Shown here one piece after another: positions 1 to 6,358 of a stretch of 8,699 nt of DNA. Every line of letters begins with the position of its first letter. Position 1 is the first letter of the stretch. Source of the stretch: JAVEVF01 sp034005175 (lineage in GTDB: Bacteria; Actinomycetota; Coriobacteriia; Anaerosomatales; SLCP01); NCBI GenBank assembly GCA_034005175.1, contig JAVEVF010000080.1, forward strand, positions 1 to 8,699. The letters are read 5' to 3'. The translations under genes and the position numbers were made by a program. The notes under the pieces are model-generated. The model was given only the letters and a program-made list of their open reading frames with translations. It ran no database searches and was not told the origin of the DNA.

Positions 1-1038
1 CTGCAGGCCACCTTCAGCAACTACTCCCGCGTTCACGGCGGCAATATTCCACCATATCTCGACTGCTTCACGAAAAGCCCGCGCGCTGCAGTGATCGTTG
101 ACGAACTGCAATCCGAGCAGGGCTCGCGGTTCTTCCGCAAGCAGAACCGCACCATGGTCGTCGAAGCACCACCCGACTTAGCAGGTGAGCTCAGCGAGGA
201 TTTCGCTTGGGTCTCGCTTGATGCGGTTCTGGAGCTGCTGCATGCCGACAACACCGTCAACATGAATGCGCGAAGTGTGCTTGCATCCTTGTGGGCCAGA
301 TGCATCCTGCACTCAGAGTCGGTCGAGCCACGCGTACCCTCTGAATTCGGCGCCGCTGTGTCCGCATCAGCAATGGCGCCCTTGGAGGAGGGGGAGCACA
401 CCATCTCCGATCTCGAGTTCTGGCTGGATTCCATGCGCCGGGGCATCGACACACATGCGGTGCTTGTCCCGTTGCGCGATGTCCGCGACTGGGAGTATGA
501 CGGTGCCACGATCAGTCATCGTTCAGGAGGTCACTTCTCGGTCATAGGAGTTGACGTGGCCGCACCCGGTCGTGAGGTGGGAGAATGGCAGCAGCCGCTG
601 CTATCCTCCGCCGAGACCGGCATGAATGCCCTCGTTTGCCAGGTTAGAGACGGCTTGCTCCACGTTCTCATTCGCGCCCAGGATGAGCCAGGGACTGTCA
701 ACGGCGTTGAGCTTGCTCCGACGGTGCAATGCACACCGAGTGACTCGGCAGGTGAGTCCAGCGAGTCTCGCCTCTACGACCTGGTCTTGCGCGTCGGGAA
801 GAAGCACATCGTCTACGACCGCCTTCTCTCTGAAGAGGGTGGCCGCTTCTATCACGACGAGAATCGCTATCGCATCGTGCTCATTGACGAGCGTGTTCAA
901 CTCGAACTCGATGATGAGTCTCGCTGGCTGACCGTGGCTCAGCTGCTTGAATTCGTGCGGCAAGGTGGAGCGGTGAACATCGAAACACGTACGCTCGTGG
1001 CGTGCATCTGGGCCTCGGCGGTGAGTGGAGAGAGATGA
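1..1038 (+). CDS. NDP-4-keto-6-deoxyhexose 2,3-dehydratase, 5'-partial (EvaA/EryBVI/TylCVI family)
   Basis: The frame is open from base 1, so the true start is upstream; 345 residues are visible and the family is usually about 450-480, so roughly 110-130 N-terminal residues are missing. Family members remove the C2 hydroxyl of dTDP-4-keto-6-deoxyglucose to give an unstable 3,4-diketo-2,6-dideoxy intermediate, the first committed step to 2-deoxy sugars. Recognisable blocks are SNYSRVHGG (about nt 16-42), LQSEQGSRFFRKQNR (106-150), VNMNARSVLASLWA (256-297), WQQPLL (586-603), VELAPTVQCTP (706-738), LLSEEGGRFYHDENR (823-867) and VNIETRTLVACIWA (973-1014). The paired blocks show the two-fold internal repeat typical of the family. 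A GTG at 91 is in frame, but it falls inside the first conserved block and cannot be the start. The stop overlaps the next gene's start (ATGA, 1035-1038), which implies translational coupling. The family call is firm; the exact NDP-sugar substrate is inferred. Confidence 0.93.
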   Translation: MQATFSNYSRVHGGNIPPYLDCFTKSPRAAVIVDELQSEQGSRFFRKQNRTMVVEAPPDLAGELSEDFAWVSLDAVLELLHADNTVNMNARSVLASLWARCILHSESVEPRVPSEFGAAVSASAMAPLEEGEHTISDLEFWLDSMRRGIDTHAVLVPLRDVRDWEYDGATISHRSGGHFSVIGVDVAAPGREVGEWQQPLLSSAETGMNALVCQVRDGLLHVLIRAQDEPGTVNGVELAPTVQCTPSDSAGESSESRLYDLVLRVGKKHIVYDRLLSEEGGRFYHDENRYRIVLIDERVQLELDDESRWLTVAQLLEFVRQGGAVNIETRTLVACIWASAVSGER

Positions 1039-2012
1039 GCACCCACGACATTCTCCTGGTCGGGATGTCATCAATCGTCCGGCGCCGTGTGCTCCCCGCG
1101 CTGCTGACGCTAGACCGTGTCGGCAAGGTGCATGTGGCTTCAACGCATCTCAGCGATCTTGCGTGCGTTCCGGCCGAGCGACGCGGTGTCTTGTGGAGTG
1201 GCTACAGCGAGGCGCTCGCTGAGTGTGAGAAGCCATGCATCGCATACATCTCTCTTCCTAACGCGCTGCATGAGGTGTTCGCCAGGGAAGCGCTTGAGCG
1301 CGGGTTTCACGTGATCGTGGACAAGCCTGCTGTGGTTGGTGGCGGGGCGGTCGCACGCGGTTTGACGGACTGTGCGCGATCACGCGACCTGGTGCTGGCC
1401 GAGGCGACCGTGTGGTCATGGCACCCGATCGCTCGCGAGGCTCAGAGGCTGGCGAGCGCAGCGGGATCCGGCCCACTCCATGTGGCGCTTACATTCACAT
1501 CGCCTCCCTTGGAGCTTGACGATTTTCGTTACAGCCGCAGCCTCGGTGGCGGTGCGCTGCTTGATCGAGGCCCATACATCGCCAGCTGCGGTCGACTTCT
1601 GTTTGTCTCCTCACCCACTAGGGTCGAGTGCGTGACCTTCTTCGATCCTGTTCGAGGAGACGTCGACATCGCGGCGGCGATGACGCTCACATATCCCACC
1701 GGGGTCCTGCAGGGTTATGTGAGCTTGCAAGCCGAGTACAGCAACTCCCTAGAGGTCGTTGGAGCGGATCTTCTCTTCCGCGTCAGCAGGATATTCTCGC
1801 CGCCCAGCGACTTCGTGGGAGAGGTCGTGGTGACGGAGGCTAACAAGACGCGGCATGTTCAGCTGCCGACGGGTGACTGCTTTGCCGCGTTCATCGACAG
1901 CGTCCTCGATGCGGTCGAGCATGGTGATGTCGTGACGCACTCGGAGATGTTGTGTGCCGATGCGGAAGTGCTTGAGCGGCTGGGCAGGGCTGCAGGAGGG
2001 AATTCCTCATGA
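1035..2012 (+). CDS. Gfo/Idh/MocA-family NDP-sugar ketoreductase (KijD10-like)
   Basis: 325 residues from the ATG at 1035. This start is preferred over the in-frame GTG at 1002 because GGAGAG lies just upstream (about 1027-1032) and the N-terminal Rossmann strand begins directly (DILLVG, residues 5-10). The fold shows an N-terminal NAD(P)-binding half (VGMSSIVRRR, 9-18; YISLPNALH, 71-79), the signature DKP (96-98) with the expected catalytic Lys97, and a C-terminal alpha/beta half with GGGALLDRGPY (171-181) containing Asp177 and Tyr181. The run DDFRYSRSLGGGALLD resembles sugar C3-ketoreductases such as KijD10, which reduce the 3-keto group of the 2,3-dehydratase product to give NDP-4-keto-2,6-dideoxyhexose. 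A 4-ketoreductase role cannot be excluded. The Rossmann loop lacks a textbook GxGxxG. Both ends overlap neighbours by ATGA, so the gene sits in the middle of a three-gene coupled unit. Confidence 0.85.
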   Translation: MSTHDILLVGMSSIVRRRVLPALLTLDRVGKVHVASTHLSDLACVPAERRGVLWSGYSEALAECEKPCIAYISLPNALHEVFAREALERGFHVIVDKPAVVGGGAVARGLTDCARSRDLVLAEATVWSWHPIAREAQRLASAAGSGPLHVALTFTSPPLELDDFRYSRSLGGGALLDRGPYIASCGRLLFVSSPTRVECVTFFDPVRGDVDIAAAMTLTYPTGVLQGYVSLQAEYSNSLEVVGADLLFRVSRIFSPPSDFVGEVVVTEANKTRHVQLPTGDCFAAFIDSVLDAVEHGDVVTHSEMLCADAEVLERLGRAAGGNSS

Positions 2013-3109
2013 CGATCCGGGTGTGGGAGTATCTCACAGAGTACGCACAGGAGCGCGACGACATCCTCGATGCTGTCGACCAGGTGTTCTCCTCGGGACG
2101 TGTGATTCTCGGCGATAGCGTACGTCGGTTTGAAGAAGCATTTTCGGCGTACTGCGGTGCGGCTTACGGCGTTGGTGTTGACAACGGCACCAACGCGATC
2201 TTCCTCGGGCTGCGGGCGCTCGGCATCGAGCCTGGTGATGAAGTGATCACCGTGCCGAACACAGCCGTGCCGACGGTATCGGCGATTGTCACGGCGGGGG
2301 CCATCCCTCGATTCGTCGACATCGACCCGGCGACGTATCTCATGGATGTCGAGCAGCTCGAATCGGCAATCACCGAACGTACCAAGTGCGTGCTTCCGGT
2401 TCATCTGTACGGGCAATGCGCGGCGATGGAAGAGATCGCGGGAGTGGCGGACATGCACGGAGTGTATGTGCTGGAAGATTGCGCTCAGGCGCATGGAGCA
2501 CGCCATAACGGTCGCACTGCTGGTGCTATGGGCCATGCATCGGCGTTCTCCTTCTACCCCACCAAGATTCTCGGCACCTATGGAGATGCGGGCATGGTGG
2601 TGACGTCGGACGCTGATGTCGCCTCAAAGCTTCGCAGGCTGCGCTTCTACGGCATGAAGCAGTCATACTACTCAGAGGAGCATGGCTACAACTCGCGCCT
2701 CGATGAGGTGCATGCCGAGATCCTCAATCGCAAGCTGACTCGCTTGGATGAATACCTGGCAGCGCGGCGCAAGATCGCACGCCGCTATGATGAGAGGCTG
2801 AAGAACCTGCCTCTCGGATTGCCACAGGTCGCTGCGGGAAACGAGCATTCGTACTATCTATACGTGGTGCGCACTGCAAACAGGGACTCGTTGCTCAACG
2901 AGCTTGCCCAGCGCGATATCCAACTCAGTGTCAGCTATCCATGGCCCATACACACGATGCGAGGCTACGCGTCACTGGGTTATCGCGCAGGCGACTTCCC
3001 TAACGCCGAGCGTGCGGCGGCGGAGGTTCTATCCCTGCCGATGTACCCGACGCTTGCCGAGCAGGATCAAGAGCGTGTCTGTGATGTGCTGGCGGAGCTG
3101 CTGTCGTGA
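2009..3109 (+). CDS. PLP-dependent NDP-sugar aminotransferase, DegT/DnrJ/EryC1/StrS family
   Basis: 366 residues, normal for the family. The ATG at 2009 overlaps the preceding stop and is preceded by a strong AGGAGGG (1994-2000) at 8-base spacing, so the start is secure. Visible signatures: SSGRVILGDSVRRFEEAF (28-45), the cofactor-phosphate loop region DNGTNAIFL (58-66), EDCAQAHGA (156-164) with Asp157 that would pair with the pyridine nitrogen, FYPTKILGTYGD (182-193) with the Schiff-base Lys186, and NSRLDEVHAEIL (228-239). The family transfers an amino group, usually from glutamate, to a keto-NDP-sugar. The FYPTK...YGD plus YGM...HGYNSRLDE pattern resembles the 3-aminotransferases of antibiotic sugars (TylB/EvaB/DesV type) more than the 4-aminotransferases, suggesting amination at C3, but regiochemistry is an inference. 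It is the last gene of the ATGA-coupled trio; a 76-base gap follows. Confidence 0.95.
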   Translation: MTIRVWEYLTEYAQERDDILDAVDQVFSSGRVILGDSVRRFEEAFSAYCGAAYGVGVDNGTNAIFLGLRALGIEPGDEVITVPNTAVPTVSAIVTAGAIPRFVDIDPATYLMDVEQLESAITERTKCVLPVHLYGQCAAMEEIAGVADMHGVYVLEDCAQAHGARHNGRTAGAMGHASAFSFYPTKILGTYGDAGMVVTSDADVASKLRRLRFYGMKQSYYSEEHGYNSRLDEVHAEILNRKLTRLDEYLAARRKIARRYDERLKNLPLGLPQVAAGNEHSYYLYVVRTANRDSLLNELAQRDIQLSVSYPWPIHTMRGYASLGYRAGDFPNAERAAAEVLSLPMYPTLAEQDQERVCDVLAELLS

Positions 3110-3185
3110 ACGACCGGCCGAGAGGCACACGGCCTTCGTGCTACGCTCGACGATGTCTATCTCCTGACAGGTCACGGGGGCGTAC

Positions 3186-3968
3186 ATGAGGGACTTCGAG
3201 TGGCTCACGTCCCGAGTGAAGAGAGCTCTCCTGCCCGCGCCGCCGCTGGAGTGGCGAGCAGGTTATACGTCGTGGGCTGATGCCCTGAGCCACTCGGCAG
3301 GCTATGACGAACGCGATACGCTGACGGCGGCGATCGCTGCTACTCGTGACGTAGTGGAGGGCCGAGCAGCGTACGAACGCGACGGTGTGACCTTCAGCGA
3401 GATACAGTACTCGTGGCCGCTGCTCGCCTCCCTGCTCTATATCGCTTCTGAAGCCGACAGCTTGCGCGTTGTAGACGTCGGAGGTGCGCTGGGGAGCACG
3501 TATCGACAGAACCGATCCATGCTCGTCGCGGTGCCAGAGATCCGCTGGATGGTGGTGGAGCAGCCGGCGGTGGCGCGCGCGGGAGCGGCCGAGTTCGCGT
3601 CAGACGAGCTCTCGTTCACCTCAGACATGGCGAATGCGCTAGAAGCGGGTGCGGATCTCGCGCTGTTTGGCAGCTCGCTGTGTTATCTGCCTGACCCTGC
3701 AGCATATCTGCGCGATGTCACAGATTCGGGGATACGTTTCCTGGCCCTCGATCGCACTCCGTTCATCGCGGAGGTCGATCATGAGATCACCGTGCAGCAC
3801 GTGCGGATGCACGGCCGGGAGACGTCCTATCCATGTTGGCGATTCGCGACGAAGCGATTCGAGGATGAGGTGAGCGTGGAATGGCGGCAGGTCTTGCGTT
3901 GGGAGTGCGATCTTCAACCTGACCCCGCCGCAATCAACCGCGGATACCTCTTCGAAAGGCGTACCTGA
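3186..3968 (+). CDS. Putative methyltransferase, TIGR04325 / LIC12133 family
   Basis: 260 residues from the ATG at 3186, with a G-rich GGGGG (3176-3180) as a modest ribosome-binding site. The pattern fits TIGR04325: WRAGYTSWADAL near the N-terminus (23-34), YSWPLLASLLY (75-85), a glycine-rich SAM-loop-like VVDVGGALGSTYRQ (95-108), an acidic/aromatic VVEQ (123-126), SSLCYLPDP (163-171), LDRTPF (188-193) and SYPCWRF (214-220). Members are found mainly in surface-polysaccharide and sugar-nucleotide clusters and are annotated as putative methyltransferases; as far as I know the acceptor is not established for most. The position after deoxyaminosugar genes and before a glycosyltransferase suggests methylation of the sugar or of the growing glycan, which is inference. 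The gaps on each side (76 and 54 bases) contrast with the overlapped genes around it. Confidence 0.85.
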   Translation: MRDFEWLTSRVKRALLPAPPLEWRAGYTSWADALSHSAGYDERDTLTAAIAATRDVVEGRAAYERDGVTFSEIQYSWPLLASLLYIASEADSLRVVDVGGALGSTYRQNRSMLVAVPEIRWMVVEQPAVARAGAAEFASDELSFTSDMANALEAGADLALFGSSLCYLPDPAAYLRDVTDSGIRFLALDRTPFIAEVDHEITVQHVRMHGRETSYPCWRFATKRFEDEVSVEWRQVLRWECDLQPDPAAINRGYLFERRT

Positions 3969-4022
3969 GATGTCGGTGGTTGGCGGTCTGTCACGGAATG
4001 TCTTGGTCCATAGGAGCGGTCA

Positions 4023-5024
4023 GTGACGGAGCACTTCTGCACGCTCTTCAACGAAGCGTTCTTGCTACAAGGCCTCGCGCTTGCCGAATCGCTTGCACGC
4101 AACGGCCGAGATACCCTGCTCTGGGTATTGTGTACCGACGATGAGACGTACTCCATTCTCAGCGATCTCAATCGCCCAGACATCGAGTTGCTGCGCCTTG
4201 CAGACGTTGAGCGAGATGATCTGCTCGCGGTCAAGCCCACTAGGACTCCCGCCGAGTACTATTGGACGCTCACTCCGGCGTTGATCGACCACATCATGAG
4301 TTCTCATGCGCCGATTCCTCGCGTCACATATCTCGATGCCGATTGCTTCTTCTTCAGCGGGCCAGAGAGGATCCTCTCGGAGTTGGATGAGAGCGGCAGA
4401 TCTGTCCTTATCACGGAGCACGATTACGCCGCAGAACACGATCTTTCCGCCATCGCAGGCCGCTTCTGTGTGCAGTTCGTCACCTTCGGCGACACTGAGG
4501 CTTCACGTTCGCTTCTCACCAAATGGCGAGCGCAGTGTGTCGAGTGGTGTTTTGCACGTGCCGAGGACGGTAAGTTCGGTGACCAGGGCTATCTGGAGCC
4601 TTGGCCGAGCGAGCACCCTGACGACGTTCACATTCTCTCCGACACCTCGCTCACGCTAGCTCCGTGGAATATCGCGAAGCATGAGGACTGCCTGTTGGAT
4701 GCGTGTTTGTACCATTTCCATGGCCTGCGGGTGTTGCCGCGGGAACGTGTGCGGCTCTTCGAGGGCTATCCGATATCAGCCCGGGCGGTGAACTTGTTGT
4801 ATCGCCCGTACCTCGGGGCTCTCGCTGAAGCGCGGCTGATGGTGACTGACCTGCGTCCCGGTTGGGACGTGCCACGTCACCGCCGTTCCGCAGGAGCGAT
4901 GGTTTCAGACGCGCAACTCACCGCGAGGAAGCTGTTGCGCACCGCGAGGCTGCCTCGGGTAGGGGATATTGCTGCAACACCGGTGCCGCCAGATGGCCGC
5001 GGCGGCCGTGAGCGGGGCGCCTGA
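4023..5024 (+). CDS. GT-A-fold glycosyltransferase (GT8-like), surface glycan cluster
   Basis: 333 residues from a GTG at 4023 with AGGAG (4012-4016) six bases upstream. The N-terminus starts straight into a nucleotide-binding strand (FCTLFNEAFLLQGLALAESL, residues 5-24). EYYWTLTPALI (78-88) is followed by the metal/nucleotide-sugar motif in TYLDADCFFF (102-111), with DAD at 105-107. Further on are GKFGDQGYL (183-191), LAPWN (212-216) and a histidine pair in YHFHGL (230-235), a layout shared with GT8-like retaining transferases; the exact CAZy family is uncertain. There is no signal peptide or membrane helix, so it should act at the cytoplasmic face on a lipid-linked or NDP-sugar substrate. 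The last ~45 residues are basic and Gly/Pro-rich and look like a poorly conserved tail. Its stop overlaps the flippase start by one base (TGATG), supporting coupled expression with the export step. Confidence 0.75.
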   Translation: MTEHFCTLFNEAFLLQGLALAESLARNGRDTLLWVLCTDDETYSILSDLNRPDIELLRLADVERDDLLAVKPTRTPAEYYWTLTPALIDHIMSSHAPIPRVTYLDADCFFFSGPERILSELDESGRSVLITEHDYAAEHDLSAIAGRFCVQFVTFGDTEASRSLLTKWRAQCVEWCFARAEDGKFGDQGYLEPWPSEHPDDVHILSDTSLTLAPWNIAKHEDCLLDACLYHFHGLRVLPRERVRLFEGYPISARAVNLLYRPYLGALAEARLMVTDLRPGWDVPRHRRSAGAMVSDAQLTARKLLRTARLPRVGDIAATPVPPDGRGGRERGA

Positions 5025-6358
5025 TGTCAGGACAAGTGCCAGCGGAACACAATCCCGGCGAGATCCGCCTCGGTTCAGGCACTGCGCTTACGCTCATCGC
5101 CCAGGGCGTCACGATGGCGTCAAACGTCCTCATCGGCATCTTGATCGCACGCACTCTCGGTGCCACCGGCAAGGGCGTCTTGTCCGTGGTGCAACAGATC
5201 GTGGGAATCGCTTTGCTCATCGCCAACCTCGGCATATCGACGTCGAACATCTACTACATCTCGCGCAAAGAGATCCGCCCCGGGGTGGCGACAGGCAATC
5301 TGCTCGTGCTTTGCGCAGCCATCACGCTTATCGCGGCTGTTCCTATCGTGGGGCTGCTGAGCGGACCTGTTGCGGTATTGCCGATCATCCGGCCCCATCT
5401 TGTCCTCATCGCCCTCGCGGCGTTCTCGTCGGGATTGCTCCTGTCGTGGTTCGGCTCGGTGGTTGTGGGGCTGCGGGGGTTGCGCCCTCAGGCTGTGGCA
5501 AGCATCCTCTCGGCGCTGACCTCGCTCGCGCTGGTGGTCGTGGTGTTGCGTACTGTCTCGCTCTCGGTCGCAGGAGTGATGCTGGCAGGCGTGGGGGGCA
5601 CGCTCGTGGGGCTCGGCACCATGGCGTGGTGGGCGCGAGGTCGCATCGGCAGGATCTCGGTGGATCTTCAAGCGATGCGCGCTACGGCTCGTCACTCGCT
5701 GCGCGTTCATCTCTCAGGCCTCTCGGACTACCTGCATCTGCGCCAGGACATCTTGTTGCTGGGTTGGCTGGCAGGCGCGTCGGCGGTGGGCTACTACTCC
5801 GTGGGCGTGAGCTTCGCGGAGCTCGCCTGGTACATCCCCAACGCTGTGGGGCTCGCGATTCAGGCTCAAGGGGCGCGTGTGTCTCACGAGTCCGCGCGCG
5901 ATTTCGCTGCCCGCAGCCTCCGTATCTCCGTTCTCATCACCGCGGCCGTCTCGCTTGTTCTGGCGGCTACCGTGCCCTGGCTGCTGCCGGCTTTGTTTGG
6001 TGAGCCGTTCGCGCGTTCGGTCCCCATCTTCTTTCTGCTGCTCCCAGGTGCTGCGTTCAATGGGCTCACGGCGGTCATGCTGTACTACCAGATCTCGCGC
6101 GGGACGGTGTATTGGCGCATCTCCCTCGCAGTCACGGTCTTGAATCTCGTGGGAGTCCTGCTGCTGGTTCCGCGGTGGGGTGCGCATGGGGCGGCGATAG
6201 CTTCGTCGCTTTCGTATGCGGCGTACTTCGTGTGGATTCTTTCGCGTGTCACGCGCGATGCCGAGATGGGTGTCGTGGAGCTGCTTGTTCCTACCGGCTC
6301 CGATGTGCGCATACTCGGCCGAACAGTCGCCGACTTCATGCGTTTGCGCCGCGCCTAG
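5024..6358 (+). CDS. Wzx-type lipid-linked oligosaccharide flippase (MOP superfamily)
   Basis: 444 residues, typical of polysaccharide-biosynthesis flippases. About 12 hydrophobic helices can be seen, roughly at residues 18-42, 53-76, 90-114, 122-149, 154-177, 181-203, 241-258, 262-282, 300-323, 334-355, 363-383 and 388-408, with a short cytoplasmic C-terminus. Family-like stretches are IARTLGATGKGVLS (41-54), LGISTSNIYY (69-78), GYYSVGVSFAELAWYIPNAV (256-275) and GAHGAAIASSLSY (386-398). Such proteins move undecaprenyl-linked sugar units across the cytoplasmic membrane. The ATG at 5024 shares a base with the preceding stop; a G-rich GGGG (5014-5017) is the only ribosome-binding candidate, so coupling to upstream translation is likely. 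The stop TAG shares the CTAG at 6355-6358 with the convergent gene. No ligase or polymerase gene is visible in the window, so the fate of the flipped glycan is unknown. Confidence 0.9.
   Translation: MSGQVPAEHNPGEIRLGSGTALTLIAQGVTMASNVLIGILIARTLGATGKGVLSVVQQIVGIALLIANLGISTSNIYYISRKEIRPGVATGNLLVLCAAITLIAAVPIVGLLSGPVAVLPIIRPHLVLIALAAFSSGLLLSWFGSVVVGLRGLRPQAVASILSALTSLALVVVVLRTVSLSVAGVMLAGVGGTLVGLGTMAWWARGRIGRISVDLQAMRATARHSLRVHLSGLSDYLHLRQDILLLGWLAGASAVGYYSVGVSFAELAWYIPNAVGLAIQAQGARVSHESARDFAARSLRISVLITAAVSLVLAATVPWLLPALFGEPFARSVPIFFLLLPGAAFNGLTAVMLYYQISRGTVYWRISLAVTVLNLVGVLLLVPRWGAHGAAIASSLSYAAYFVWILSRVTRDAEMGVVELLVPTGSDVRILGRTVADFMRLRRA
6355..6358. other. Shared palindromic CTAG stop of two convergent genes
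   Basis: The plus-strand flippase ends with TAG at 6356-6358 and the minus-strand GT4 gene ends with TAG read from 6357 to 6355. Both stops lie in one CTAG palindrome, so the genes overlap by four bases and leave no room for an intergenic terminator. I see no hairpin with a T-tract at this junction. Confidence 0.95.

Noticed and set aside
91..1038. Complete shorter dehydratase starting at the GTG at 91
   Set aside because: The frame is open to base 1 and the upstream residues (SNYSRVHGG, PPYLDCF) belong to the conserved family core, so the gene is cut by the window edge, not short.
601..1143. 180-codon minus-strand open frame
   Set aside because: It lies antisense to conserved blocks of the 2,3-dehydratase and the start of the reductase, and has no family-like features.
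1859..2536. 225-codon minus-strand open frame
   Set aside because: It lies opposite the highly conserved N-terminal half of the sugar aminotransferase and has no recognisable motifs.
3116..3134. GGCCG/CGGCC inverted repeat after the aminotransferase as a terminator
   Set aside because: Arms are only 5 bp around a 9-base loop and no T-tract follows; such pairs arise often in GC-rich DNA.
3139..3147. TGCTACGCT as an extended -10 promoter for the methyltransferase gene
   Set aside because: It matches TGnTANNNT, but no -35 is seen at a suitable distance and the gene can be read from the upstream operon. Too weak to annotate.
5120..5710. 196-codon minus-strand open frame
   Set aside because: Composition is Arg/His/Asp/Gln-rich, as expected from the reverse complement of a Leu/Val/Ala-rich membrane protein. 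It has no motifs.
4969..6003. Long plus-strand open frame of 344 codons overlapping the flippase
   Set aside because: It is Arg/Gly/Ala/His-rich with no family-like motifs, lies out of frame over a clear 12-helix flippase, and has no ribosome-binding site. It is a shadow of GC-rich coding sequence.
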